From Actinomadura graeca (GTDB lineage Bacteria > Actinomycetota > Actinomycetes > Streptosporangiales > Streptosporangiaceae), in NCBI RefSeq assembly GCF_019175365.1, contig NZ_CP059572.1:310001-374000 (forward strand): a DNA stretch of 64,000 nucleotides, written 5' to 3'. The notes under the pieces are model-generated. The model was not told where the DNA came from and searched no databases. It saw only the letters and a list, made by a program, of their open reading frames with translations. Made by a program: the position numbers and the translations under genes. This document shows, one piece after another, positions 15,070-23,593 of this stretch; the stretch's first letter is position 1; each line of letters begins with the position of its first letter.

Positions 15070-15366
15070 ATGATCACGCGCTTCCTGCTGGCCGCGCTCG
15101 CGCTCGCCGCCCTGCTCGCACCGGCCGGCCCGGCCGCCGCCGCCACCGGGACCCTGATCATCGACCAGACCCGGTATGAGGACCCGAGCGGCTGCATCCC
15201 CGTCCAGGGAACGCCCCCGCCGAAGCCGGTAGCGGTCGACAACCGGACCGACGAGGCCGCGCTCGTGTTCGTCTTCCCAGGTTGCAGGGGCCCGCTCGCC
15301 GGCCGTCCCCTGTCGCCCGGCGACGCCGCCCGGTTCCGGCAGGCCGGCAGCGTCTTCGTCCGCTGA
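15070..15366 (+). CDS. Small secreted protein, unknown
   Basis: A 98-residue protein with a clear Sec signal: MITRFLLAALALAALLAPAG, with cleavage likely after AAAA near residue 25. The mature part has two Cys residues (one disulfide possible) in GCIPVQGTPPP and FPGCRGP. AAAGGAA (15058-15064) supports the ATG. Upstream is an AT-rich patch with direct ATAGTG repeats at 15003-15008 and 15024-15029 flanking CTATATAG, a likely promoter or operator area. Family not recognised. Confidence 0.7.
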   Translation: MITRFLLAALALAALLAPAGPAAAATGTLIIDQTRYEDPSGCIPVQGTPPPKPVAVDNRTDEAALVFVFPGCRGPLAGRPLSPGDAARFRQAGSVFVR

Positions 15367-15410
15367 TCTCCCAGGGCGATCGGGCGGCGAGGCGGCTCGA
15401 CGGTCACGGG

Positions 15411-16859
15411 TCAGCCGTGTGCCTGCTGGGCGTGCTTGGGCAGCAGGCCCACCAGGAGGAAGGTGGCCAGGTAGAGCGCGGCGGCGACCGCCATGACGAG
15501 TCCGCCGGCGTCGAAGAGGCCCCCATGTCCCGCCCGGGCGAAGAAGGCGGTGCCGAGGGCGGCGGCGCCGATGGCGCTGGCGAACTGCTGGGCGGCGTTG
15601 AGCATCCCGGATCCGGTTCCGACCTCGTCGGCCGTGGCGTCGCCGAGGACGTGGTCGAAGACGGGGATGAACACCAGCCCGGAGCCGAATCCGGTGATCA
15701 GCAGCGCGGGCGCGAGGGTCCAGGAGCTCAGGGTGTCCTGGCCGCGGGCGACGGTCCACCACAGCGCGATCAGCCCCGCGGCGGCGATGCCGAGGCCGAG
15801 CCGGAGGGTGGCGCGGCCGAGCCGCCGGGCGAGGAAGGCCCCGGCGAGGCCGACGGCGACGGCGCTGCCCAGGGCCCACGGGATCAGGGTGAGGCCGGTG
15901 TGCAGAGGTGTCCAGTGCGCGCCTAGCTGGAGCATCAGGCTGAGGGCGAGCTGGAATCCCGTGAGCGCGGAGTAGAAGCCGCAGACGATCACCAGGCCCA
16001 CGATGAAGCTGCGCTTGCGCAGCAGCGACGGCGTGATGACGGGGTGGGCGGCACGGCGCTCGGAGACGGCGAACAGCACGAGCGCCGGGACCGAGGCGCC
16101 CATCATCGCGAACGTCCAGGCCGGCCAGCCGAGCTCGCGGCCCTGGACCAGGGGGATGATCAGCAGGGCCGAGGCCAGCGTGAGCAGGGCGACGCCGCGC
16201 GGGTCCAGGCGGGCGGAGGGGTTCTCGCCGGCGTCGCGGGGCAGGAAGCACCGGCCGAGGATCCAGGCGGCGACCCCGATCGGGACGTTGATCAGGAAGA
16301 TCGGGCGCCACTGTCCGCCGAACAGGTCCAGGTGCAGCAGCCAGCCGGCCAGGATCGGCCCGGCCACGGTGGCCAGGCCCATCATCGGGCCGAAGGGGAT
16401 GAGCGCCCGGCGCAGGTGCTCGGGCGGAAAGACGATCTTCACCAGGGCGAAGCCCTGCGGGATCATCACCGATCCGCACAGGCCCTGCAGCGCGCGGGCG
16501 CCGATCAGGAATCCGACACCGGGCGCGAGGCCGCAGGCCAGCGAGGCCAGGGTGAAGCCGGCCATGCCGAGCAGGAACAGGCGGCGGCGGCCGATCAGGT
16601 CGCCCAGCCGGCCGGAGACGACCAGGCCGATGGCGAACGCCGCGGTGTAGGCGGCCAGCACCCACTGGACGGTGGTGCCGCTGCCGCCCAGATCGCCCTG
16701 GATCGAGGGGCCGGCGAGGTTGGCGACGGTCGAGTCCAGCACGTCCATCACGTCGGCGACGAAGACGACCGCGAGGACGAGCCAGGCGCGGCGCAGCGGC
16801 AGGACCGGCGACCGCGCGGCGGGGGACCGCACCGGGGGAGAACTTTGTTCAGTGCTCAT
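15411..16859 (-). CDS. MFS drug exporter, DHA2 (EmrB/QacA) family
   Basis: A 482-residue transporter with about 14 membrane helices. LDSTVANLAGPSIQGDLGGS is the DHA2 motif D1 region, GRLGDLIGRRRLFLLG motif A, and LAGWLLHLDLFGGQWRPIFL motif C-like. It probably pumps drugs out with proton influx. The ATG at 16859 is seven bases from a -10 element, so the mRNA is probably leaderless. It diverges from a TetR gene and the region between carries three repeated operators. Confidence 0.88.
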   Translation of the reverse strand: MSTEQSSPPVRSPAARSPVLPLRRAWLVLAVVFVADVMDVLDSTVANLAGPSIQGDLGGSGTTVQWVLAAYTAAFAIGLVVSGRLGDLIGRRRLFLLGMAGFTLASLACGLAPGVGFLIGARALQGLCGSVMIPQGFALVKIVFPPEHLRRALIPFGPMMGLATVAGPILAGWLLHLDLFGGQWRPIFLINVPIGVAAWILGRCFLPRDAGENPSARLDPRGVALLTLASALLIIPLVQGRELGWPAWTFAMMGASVPALVLFAVSERRAAHPVITPSLLRKRSFIVGLVIVCGFYSALTGFQLALSLMLQLGAHWTPLHTGLTLIPWALGSAVAVGLAGAFLARRLGRATLRLGLGIAAAGLIALWWTVARGQDTLSSWTLAPALLITGFGSGLVFIPVFDHVLGDATADEVGTGSGMLNAAQQFASAIGAAALGTAFFARAGHGGLFDAGGLVMAVAAALYLATFLLVGLLPKHAQQAHG

Positions 16860-16896
16860 AAACTTAGTTCTATCCGGCGAACTTAGTTCTTGTCAA
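16840..16896. promoter_or_regulatory. Three TetR operators and divergent MFS promoter
   Basis: Palindromes of the form GAAC-N3-GTTC lie at 16840-16850 (GAACTTTGTTC, inside the first MFS codons), 16860-16870 (AAACTTAGTTC) and 16879-16889 (GAACTTAGTTC), with centres 20 and 19 bp apart. On the minus strand TTGACA (16896-16891), 18 bases, TAGAAC (16872-16867) forms a promoter for the exporter, with the operators over the -10, in the spacer and at the start of the gene. Confidence 0.7.
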
Positions 16897-16912
16897 AGGG
16901 TAGGATGGGGCC

Positions 16913-17656
16913 ATGGCCCAAGATCCGAGAGCACGCCGGGCGGCCCGGCACCTGCAGGCGGACACCGCCGCGGCCCCGGCCCCGGTGCGCCGCGAACCCC
17001 TCACCGTCGACCGCATCGTCGACGCCGCGCTGCGCGTCGTGGCGGTCCAGGGCTATGACGCGCTGACGGTCCGGGCCATCACCGGCGAGCTCGGCACCAG
17101 CCCGTCCTCGCTGTACGCGCACGTGGTCAACAAGGCCGACATCGACGACCTGATCATCGGACGGCTCAGCTCCGAGCTCGTCCTGCCCGAGCCCGATCCG
17201 GCCCGGTGGCGGGAACAGGTCGTGGAGGTCTACACCCAGATACGCGACCAGTACCTGCGCTATCCGGGCATCTCCCGCGCCGCGCTGGCCACCGTCCCCA
17301 CCAACCTGGAGACGCTTCGGGTGAGCGAGGCGATCCTGGCGATCCTGCTCGCGGGCGGAGTGGAGCCCCACACCGCCGCATGGGCCCTGGACTCCCTGTC
17401 GCTCTATGTCGCGGCCTACACCCTGGAGATCTCCATGGTCCGCGCGCGGCAGGCCGACCAGGACCAGGAGTGGGTCCTCGGCCGCGACGAACTCCTCGAT
17501 CGTCTGGGCTCCCTGCCCTCCGACCGCTTCCCCCACACCCGGCGCCACGCCGCCGAGCTGACCTCCGGCAGCGGACACCAGCGGTTCGACTTCACCCTCG
17601 GCCTGATGCTCGACGGCCTCGTCCCGCATCCAGGCGAACGCACCGGAGGGCGATGA
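16913..17656 (+). CDS. TetR family regulator of the MFS exporter
   Basis: A 247-residue repressor. The helix-turn-helix is ALTVRAITGELGTSPSSLYA near residue 50. The C-terminal domain is of the TetR_C type seen with drug exporters. The ATG at 16913 follows GGATGGGG. It diverges from the DHA2 exporter gene and three GAAC-N3-GTTC palindromes lie between them, so it very likely represses both genes until the pumped drug binds. Confidence 0.85.
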   Translation: MAQDPRARRAARHLQADTAAAPAPVRREPLTVDRIVDAALRVVAVQGYDALTVRAITGELGTSPSSLYAHVVNKADIDDLIIGRLSSELVLPEPDPARWREQVVEVYTQIRDQYLRYPGISRAALATVPTNLETLRVSEAILAILLAGGVEPHTAAWALDSLSLYVAAYTLEISMVRARQADQDQEWVLGRDELLDRLGSLPSDRFPHTRRHAAELTSGSGHQRFDFTLGLMLDGLVPHPGERTGGR

Positions 17657-17737
17657 CCGCCCGGTTGGCGGGAGCGACCTGCCCGGCTTTCCCGAGCGTG
17701 GGCGGTGCGTTGGCGGCCCGGTGGGACTCGCTCGGAG

Positions 17738-18424
17738 ATGATCGGCGTGACGGTTGCGGCGGAGGGCAGGGGCGTGGCATCCAGGGCGACCGGAGTGAAC
17801 GCCGTGGGACTGGGCGGGATGCTCTTCCTGCTGCTGCGCCTGCTCGCGGTCGCCCACTACGACTGGCAGGTGGCGTTCTCGCTCTCCGACTCGATCAACT
17901 TCGACGACGTGATCGGTGTCGTGGTCGGCACCTTCCTCGGCGCCGGGACGCTGACGGGCGTGCTGCTCGCCCTGGTGCTCCCGCTCGCCGTCGCCCGGCA
18001 CGTCCGCCATCTCAGGGACGGCGATTGGAAACCTCACCAAGCGGTCTTCATGGCCGTCCTCGCCGGGGTGTTCGCGGCGGCCCTGATCACGCTGCGCGCG
18101 TGGCCCACACTGCTGGTCGTCCTGGGGAGCAGCACGGCGGTCTTCACGGTGATGTGGCGCCACGGCCCGCTCAGGCCGTATCTGTACAAGGTCTACGCCC
18201 ACATGGGCGTCGTCGGCTGGCTCGCGTTCCTGGCGCTGGGCGGGCTCACCGACACGGTGTGGGTCCCCGAGGAGCGCATCGGCCTGCGCGGCGGCGGAAG
18301 CGTGACCGGCTACGTGATGAACGTGCAGAGCCCCTACACCAAGATCCTCACGGCCGACGGCCGCGACATCCGTGTCCTGATGTCCGAGGACGTGGTCTCC
18401 CGCGCCGATGCGGGTCCCTCGTGA
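17738..18424 (+). CDS. Membrane protein, unknown family
   Basis: A 228-residue protein with four predicted helices: LGGMLFLLLRLLAVAHY, VIGVVVGTFLGAGTLTGVLL with its continuation, FMAVLAGVFAAALITLRAW, and GVVGWLAFLALGGLTD. The last 65 residues are a soluble tail. The ATG at 17738 has CGGAG just upstream; a GTG at 17747 is possible. It is 81 bases after the TetR gene. I do not recognise the family. Confidence 0.7.
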   Translation: MIGVTVAAEGRGVASRATGVNAVGLGGMLFLLLRLLAVAHYDWQVAFSLSDSINFDDVIGVVVGTFLGAGTLTGVLLALVLPLAVARHVRHLRDGDWKPHQAVFMAVLAGVFAAALITLRAWPTLLVVLGSSTAVFTVMWRHGPLRPYLYKVYAHMGVVGWLAFLALGGLTDTVWVPEERIGLRGGGSVTGYVMNVQSPYTKILTADGRDIRVLMSEDVVSRADAGPS

Positions 18425-18464
18425 GCGCGGTGGCCGGAGCGCCGCCCGGCCCGGCGGAGGCCGG

Positions 18465-18893
18465 TCACGCCCGGATGGCCTCGATGAGCTCGTCGAGGAG
18501 CCCGCGGCGGCGGGCCGAGGAGATGTGGTCGATGTAGTCGCGGGAGGCGATGATCTTCCCGTCCCGGACGCGGAGCACGAAGATGCAGGGGACCCGGAAC
18601 GGCTCGCCGTTCTCGACCGTCCCCCGGTAGGCGAACTCGGCGATGATCACCTCGGGATCCGTGGTCTCGTGCACGGTGATGTCGGCCGGCTCCTGGTGGA
18701 GGGGCGGCAGGAGCCTCCCGGCGGAGAAGTGCTTGCGCAGTTCCTCGCGGTTGCGCAGCGGCTTGTCCCCGAGCGGGGAGAACGGGTGCTCGACGCGGGT
18801 CTGCTCCGCGTACAGCTCGGGCAGCTCGTCCCAGCGGCCTTCTGAGACGCCCCAGACGAGCTGGAGGAACACCTCGCGGGGGGTGGGCGGCAT
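18465..18893 (-). CDS. SnoaL-like/NTF2-fold protein
   Basis: A 142-residue protein of the nuclear-transport-factor-2 fold. EVFLQLVWGVSEGRWDELPE, RVEHPFSPLGDKPLRNREEL and a closing RDGKIIASRDYIDH are typical of SnoaL-like proteins and ketosteroid-isomerase relatives. AGGAGG precedes the ATG at 18893. It diverges from a TetR gene with shared operators and is probably that regulator's target. Substrate unknown. Confidence 0.8.
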   Translation of the reverse strand: MPPTPREVFLQLVWGVSEGRWDELPELYAEQTRVEHPFSPLGDKPLRNREELRKHFSAGRLLPPLHQEPADITVHETTDPEVIIAEFAYRGTVENGEPFRVPCIFVLRVRDGKIIASRDYIDHISSARRRGLLDELIEAIRA

Positions 18894-18921
18894 GACGCCT
18901 CCTGACGACACGGTAGGCTAC

Positions 18922-18959
18922 CGAAGTGGAGACTCCGAATATACGAAGTGGAGACTTCG
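18922..18959. promoter_or_regulatory. Two TetR operators in a divergent promoter
   Basis: CGAAGT-GGAG-ACTCCG (18922-18937) and CGAAGT-GGAG-ACTTCG (18944-18959, perfect six-base arms) are 22 bp apart. The GGAG at 18950-18953 in the second operator is also the ribosome binding site of the TetR gene, seven bases before its ATG. Confidence 0.7.
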
Positions 18960-18960
18960 G

Positions 18961-19557
18961 ATGTCAATGGAACCCACACGCGCCGACGCCCGCGGCAACC
19001 GGGCCCGGATCCTGGAGGTGGCGGAGGAGGTGTTCGGCCGGGGCGGCTCGGCGGCCTCGACCGAGGAGGTCGCACGGCTCGCCGGGGTCGGCATCGCCAC
19101 CGTCTTCCGGCATTACCCCACCAAGCGGGCGCTGCTGGAGGCGGTCCTGGTCAAGCACTTCGACCGTCTCTGCGGGCAGGCCGACGACCTGGCCGGTTCG
19201 GCGGATCCCGGCCGCGCCTTCTTCGGCTTCTTCCGCCATCTCGTGGACGACGCCGCGGGCAAGCTCGCCATCATCGAGGCGTTCACCGACGCCGGCGGTG
19301 ACGCCCGCGACAAGGCGGACCACAGGCCGCTCGACCTGCGTGCGGCCTTCGGCGTCCTGCTCGCGCGCGCCCAGGAGGCCGGAGCGGTCCGCGCGGACGC
19401 CCGCCTTGAGGAGGTCTACGCGCTCCTCGTCGGCGTCTCCCGCGCCGCCGCCCACCTTCACCTCGACGAACAGGTCCGGGCCCGCGCGCTCGGAATCGTC
19501 TTCGATGGACTGGCCTGCGGCGAGGGGGCGGAAAAGAGCCGACCCGAGGACGCCTGA
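18961..19557 (+). CDS. TetR family regulator of the SnoaL-like gene
   Basis: A 198-residue repressor with the helix-turn-helix STEEVARLAGVGIATVFRHY near residue 40 and a C-terminal domain of the SbtR/TetR_C type. The ATG at 18961 follows two direct operator copies. It probably represses itself and the divergent SnoaL-like gene. The ligand is unknown. Confidence 0.85.
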   Translation: MSMEPTRADARGNRARILEVAEEVFGRGGSAASTEEVARLAGVGIATVFRHYPTKRALLEAVLVKHFDRLCGQADDLAGSADPGRAFFGFFRHLVDDAAGKLAIIEAFTDAGGDARDKADHRPLDLRAAFGVLLARAQEAGAVRADARLEEVYALLVGVSRAAAHLHLDEQVRARALGIVFDGLACGEGAEKSRPEDA

Positions 19558-19635
19558 ATCTGGTGAGCTGCGGGAGGCGCTACGATGCGCGGCCTGCCTG
19601 ATCAGTGGCGCGACGGATATCGCGGAGGCCCGACC

Positions 19636-20145
19636 ATGACGAGTGTGCGGATCCTGCCCTGGTCCGAGGACGATTTCGGCTTGCTGCGCCGCGTGAACGT
19701 CCCGGAGATGAAGGAGCACCTCGGCGGGCCCGAGACCGAGGAGCAGGTGCGCGTCCGGCACGCGCGGTACCTGCGCCCGGACGAGATCGGTGGGCGGATG
19801 TACCGGATCGTCGCCGACGGCGAGGCCGCCGGGACGGTCGGCTTCTGGTCGCGGGTGTGGCGGGACGAACCGGTCTACGAGAGCGGCTGGAGCGTGCTGC
19901 CGGAGTTCCAGGGGCGGGGCGTCGCGGTCGCCGCCGTGCGCGAGGTCCTCGGCGCCGCAAGGGACCACGGCCGGCGCCGCCACCTGCACGCGTTCCCGTC
20001 GGTGGACCATCATGCGTCCAACGGCGTCTGCCGCAAGGCCGGGTTCATACTCCTCGGGGAATGCGACTTCGAGTATCCGCCCGGCCGCCTGCTCCGCTCC
20101 AACGACTGGCGCTTCGACCTGGAGGCGGCCTCTCGGCGGCCCTGA
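19636..20145 (+). CDS. GNAT family N-acetyltransferase
   Basis: A 169-residue acetyltransferase. VLPEFQGRGVAVAAVREVL is the acetyl-CoA loop (R/QxxGxG/A). VDHHASNGVCRKAGFILLGE is the closing signature of the RimJ/RimL-like GNAT branch. It may acetylate a small amine or a protein N-terminus. The ATG at 19636 is 78 bases after the TetR stop; read-through is possible. Confidence 0.85.
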   Translation: MTSVRILPWSEDDFGLLRRVNVPEMKEHLGGPETEEQVRVRHARYLRPDEIGGRMYRIVADGEAAGTVGFWSRVWRDEPVYESGWSVLPEFQGRGVAVAAVREVLGAARDHGRRRHLHAFPSVDHHASNGVCRKAGFILLGECDFEYPPGRLLRSNDWRFDLEAASRRP

Positions 20146-20411
20146 CCGTCGCCGCGATCATCTCGATGCTGCGGCCGGACCTGTCCGGCGTGTTCGCCGG
20201 CCACTCGGGCGGCGCGGGGTCGGAGGCCCGGTGCCTCCCGCACTTCCCGCACGCCGCCCGTCACCTGCGCGACTATGACGGCGGCATCTTCCGCTGGTGG
20301 GACGGCTTCCGGTCCCGTGTGTCCTTGCGGGCGCGCCGCCGGTCTCCGGCGCCGGCCTGGCCGGCGGCCCGCCTGACGCCGTGAGCCCGGGCGCGCCTAT
20401 GATCGTCCGCG
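20146..20411. other. Gap without a recognised gene
   Basis: 266 bases between the GNAT and MFS genes. One plus-strand frame stays open as an extension of unrelated upstream sequence and includes HLRDYDGGIFRWWDGF, which looks slightly protein-like but matches no family I know. No clear promoter, terminator or repeat is seen. Confidence 0.4.
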
Positions 20412-21743
20412 ATGGCCGGTCGGGATCGAGCCGGGCCGTCGCCGATCGCGGCGGACGGCGGCGGCGCTGGAGCGGGACGGCGCGAGGACGACCGCCTGGG
20501 ACGGGACTTCACGCGGCTGTGGCGGGCCTACGCCGCCAGCACGCTGGGGACCTGGCTGGCCCTGGACGCGTTCCCCCTGATCGCGATCCTCCTCCTGCAC
20601 GTGGGGGCGGCGCAGGTGTCGATGATCGCGGCGAGCGGGGCCGTCGGGGCGCTGCTCGCCGTCCCGCTGGGCCCGTGGGTGGAGTTCCAGCCCAAGCGGC
20701 GGCTCATGGTGCGGGCCGACCTCGTGCGGTTCGCCGCGCTGCTGACGGTTCCCGTGGCCTATGCGCTGGACGGGCTGACCTTCGCGCACCTGCTGCTCGC
20801 CGCGATGGTGGTGGCCGTCGCCGACGTCGTCTTCAGAGGTGCCAGCGGCGCGCATCTCAAGGGGCTCGTCCCGCGGCGGCGCCTGATGGACGCCAACGGC
20901 CGGTTCGAGACCGTCGCCTGGATGTCGACGGCCGTGGGCCCTCCGGCGGGAGGCGCGCTGATCGGGCTGCTCGGGCCGGTGGTCACGGTGTGCCTGGACG
21001 CGGTGAGCTACGTGCTGTCCGCGTGGGGGATACGCGCGATCCGGGCGCCCGAGCCGCCGCCGCCCGTCCGGGGGCCGCGGGACGCCGGGATCGGGGAGGG
21101 ATGGCGCGCGATAGCCGCGGACGCGACCCTGCGCCTGCTGTTCGCCAACACCGTCCTCGTGTCCGCGCTCATCATGGCGACGGCGCCGCTGCTGACCTAC
21201 CGGATGCTCGGCGACCTCGGCTTCTCCCCGTTGCAGTACGGGCTGGCGTTCGGTGTGCCGTGCCTGGGCGGCATCGCGGGCGCCCGCGCGTCGCGGCGGC
21301 TCGTCCGGCGGTTCGGGACGCGCGGGATCCTGCTCGGCTTCGGCGTCGCCAGGGCGCTCTGGCTCGTCGGCCTGTCGATCCCGGCGACGGGCCTGCCGGC
21401 GCTGCTGCTCATCATGGCGGTCGAGATGGGCATGATCACCTGCGTCGGGGTGTTCAACCCGGTGTACGCCACCGAACGGCTGCGGCGCACCGACGACGGG
21501 CGGCTGGCCCGCGTCCTGACCGCCTGGACCGTCAGCACCCGCGCGGCCATCGCCGCGGCCACGGTCCTGTGGGGCCTGCTCGCCGCGGTCACCTCCCCCC
21601 GGATCGCGATCGCGGTGGCGGGGATCCTCCTCATCGCGACGTCGCTGCTCCTGCCCTGGCGCGGGGACGGTGACAGGGCGCGGAGGGGACGGCGGAGTAC
21701 GCGTGAGCCGCCGCTCCCCGCGGCGCGGCGTCGGTGCTGGTGA
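20412..21743 (+). CDS. MFS transporter (enterobactin-exporter-like MFS_3 type)
   Basis: A 443-residue transporter with about 12 helices. The opening RLWRAYAASTLGTWLALDAF is typical of the MFS_3/EntS-like group, whose members export antibiotics, siderophores or macrolides. QPKRRLMVRADLVRFAAL is motif A and RGASGAHLKGLVPRRRLMDA the usual loop. The ATG at 20412 has no strong ribosome binding site. The C-terminal 35 residues are basic and cytoplasmic. Substrate unknown. Confidence 0.82.
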   Translation: MAGRDRAGPSPIAADGGGAGAGRREDDRLGRDFTRLWRAYAASTLGTWLALDAFPLIAILLLHVGAAQVSMIAASGAVGALLAVPLGPWVEFQPKRRLMVRADLVRFAALLTVPVAYALDGLTFAHLLLAAMVVAVADVVFRGASGAHLKGLVPRRRLMDANGRFETVAWMSTAVGPPAGGALIGLLGPVVTVCLDAVSYVLSAWGIRAIRAPEPPPPVRGPRDAGIGEGWRAIAADATLRLLFANTVLVSALIMATAPLLTYRMLGDLGFSPLQYGLAFGVPCLGGIAGARASRRLVRRFGTRGILLGFGVARALWLVGLSIPATGLPALLLIMAVEMGMITCVGVFNPVYATERLRRTDDGRLARVLTAWTVSTRAAIAAATVLWGLLAAVTSPRIAIAVAGILLIATSLLLPWRGDGDRARRGRRSTREPPLPAARRRCW

Positions 21744-21775
21744 GGGCGGGGAGGCGGGGCCCGGTTGGGTCTGAT

Positions 21776-21816
21776 GTGCCGTCGTGGCACGGATTTCTTG
21801 GTCAATCGTGCCAAGA
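21776..21816. promoter_or_regulatory. Hairpin and inverted repeat upstream of the chitinase island
   Basis: GTGCC-N5-GGCAC (21776-21790) follows the MFS stop and may be a weak terminator. TCTTGG-N9-CCAAGA (21796-21816) is a candidate operator about 200 bases before the first chitinase gene. Just before that gene an AT-rich patch (21930-21960) with TAGG-AAA-CCTTA is a likely promoter area. Confidence 0.35.
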
Positions 21817-22017
21817 TTCCCGCGCGGCGGGGCTGGTTCGGCGTGCCACCTGCGGTGGTTGCCGGAGGGCGGTCCAATGGAAGGGCCAGGGGTCTTGCCG
21901 GGCGCGGAGCCGCTGGTTAACGTGCTCTCAAATTTATAGGAAACCTTACTGTTCATTTCGCGCCTGACTCGGGGTTCGGGGGAATTCCGCCAGCTTCCCT
22001 ACCGTGCCATGGAGTGA

Positions 22018-23583
22018 GTGTTGCGTCCCCGCACCGTTCTCAGCGTCCTCGCCGCCCTGCTGATCGTCCTGCTGCTGCCGCTCGGCGCGCGCGCGGACAC
22101 GCCCACCGCTACGTTCGCCAAGTCCGCCGACTGGGGAGCCGGGTGGGAGGGCAGGTTCACCCTCGCCAACGCCACCGGCTCGGCGGTCGACGGGTGGACG
22201 GTCGAGTTCGACCTCCCGTCCGGCACGAACGTCGGCGCGTACTGGGACGCCCTGCTCACCAAGGACGGCTCCCACCACACCTTCCGCAACCGCGAGTACA
22301 ACGCCTCGCTCGCACCCGGCAAGGCGGTGACGTTCGGGTTCACCGGCACCGGGCCGGGAGCCCCCGAGAACTGCAAGTTCAACGGGCGGCCCTGCGCGGG
22401 CGGCCCGGATGAGCCCGGCGGCCTGGGCGCCCCCGGCGCGCCGAGCGTGACGGGCCGGACGGACACCTCCCTCACCCTGACCTGGTCGGCGGGCAGCGGG
22501 ACGCCGTCCGGCTACCGCGTGTACGAGGGCACCGACCTGCGGGCGACCGTCACCGGCACCACCGCGACGCTCGGCGGGCTGGAGAAGTGCTCCACCCACA
22601 GCTACACCGTCAGGTCCTACGGCGAGGACGCCGAGTCGGCGGCCAGCACCGCCGTCACCGGGACGACCGGCGGCTGCGCGGCCGGGCCGCTGCCCAAGCA
22701 CTTCCTCACCGGGTACTGGCACAACTTCGACAACCCGGCGCGGGAGCTGAAGCTCGCGGACGTCCCGAACGACTACGACCTGGTCGCGGTGGCGTTCGGC
22801 GAGGCGACCTCCCGGGCCGGCGAGGTCTCCTTCGCGGTCGACCCCGGGCTGTCGAAGTCCCTCGGCGGGTACACCAACGAGCAGTTCAAGGCCGACGTGG
22901 CGGCGCTGCACGCCAAGGGCAAGAAGGTCATCCTGTCGGTCGGCGGCGAGAAGGGCTCCATCCAGGTCTCCAGCGGCTCCTCGGCGACCGCGTTCGCCAC
23001 GTCGGTGCACGCGCTGATGACCCAGTACGGCTTCGACGGCGTCGACATCGACCTGGAGAACGGCCTCAACCCGACCTACATGGGGCAGGCGCTGCGCGAC
23101 CTGCGGTCCAAGGCCGACGCCGACCTGATCATCACGATGGCGCCGCAGACCATCGACATGCAGTCCACGGGCGGCTCCTACTTCCAGCTCGCGCTGAAGA
23201 TCAAGGACATCCTCACCGTCGTCCACATGCAGTACTACAACTCCGGCGCGATGCTCGGCTGCGACCAGAAGGTCTACTCGCAGGGCACGGTCGACTTCAT
23301 GACCGGACTGGCGTGCATCCAGCTGGAGAACGGGCTGCGGCCCGACCAGGTCGCGCTGGGCCTGCCGGCCGGCGCGGGCGCGGCGGGCGGCGGCGTCGTC
23401 CAGCCGGCGATGGTCAACAACGCGCTGGACTGCCTGGCCAAGGGCACCGGGTGCGGCTCGTACAAGCCGGCGCGCACCTACCCCGACATCCGCGGTGCGA
23501 TGACCTGGTCGATCAACTGGGACGTCACCAACGGCAACGGGTTCGCCAGGACCATCCGCCCGCACCTGAACACCCTGCCGTAG
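22018..23583 (+). CDS. Secreted GH18 chitinase with CBM2 and FnIII
   Basis: A 521-residue chitinase. Domains: signal peptide about 1-26, cellulose/chitin-binding CBM2 about 27-127 (ADWGAGWEGRFTLANATGSA), FnIII about 139-222, GH18 about 229-521. The catalytic motif is DGVDIDLE with Asp340, Asp343, Asp345 and the proton donor Glu347. It cleaves chitin outside the cell. GTG 22018 or TTG 22021 follow GGAG at 22011-22014; the TTG has the better spacing. It is followed ten bases later by a second chitinase with the same FnIII-GH18 layout. Confidence 0.92.
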   Translation: MLRPRTVLSVLAALLIVLLLPLGARADTPTATFAKSADWGAGWEGRFTLANATGSAVDGWTVEFDLPSGTNVGAYWDALLTKDGSHHTFRNREYNASLAPGKAVTFGFTGTGPGAPENCKFNGRPCAGGPDEPGGLGAPGAPSVTGRTDTSLTLTWSAGSGTPSGYRVYEGTDLRATVTGTTATLGGLEKCSTHSYTVRSYGEDAESAASTAVTGTTGGCAAGPLPKHFLTGYWHNFDNPARELKLADVPNDYDLVAVAFGEATSRAGEVSFAVDPGLSKSLGGYTNEQFKADVAALHAKGKKVILSVGGEKGSIQVSSGSSATAFATSVHALMTQYGFDGVDIDLENGLNPTYMGQALRDLRSKADADLIITMAPQTIDMQSTGGSYFQLALKIKDILTVVHMQYYNSGAMLGCDQKVYSQGTVDFMTGLACIQLENGLRPDQVALGLPAGAGAAGGGVVQPAMVNNALDCLAKGTGCGSYKPARTYPDIRGAMTWSINWDVTNGNGFARTIRPHLNTLP

Positions 23584-23593
23584 AGGGGCCGAC

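Noticed and set aside
16898..16906. GGGTA before the TetR gene at 16913 as a stress-sigma -10
   Set aside because: No GNNT element lies 14-16 bases upstream.
20146..20384. Transposase or other gene remnant after the GNAT gene
   Set aside because: Only a short slightly protein-like stretch is seen; no motif, terminal repeats or target duplication.
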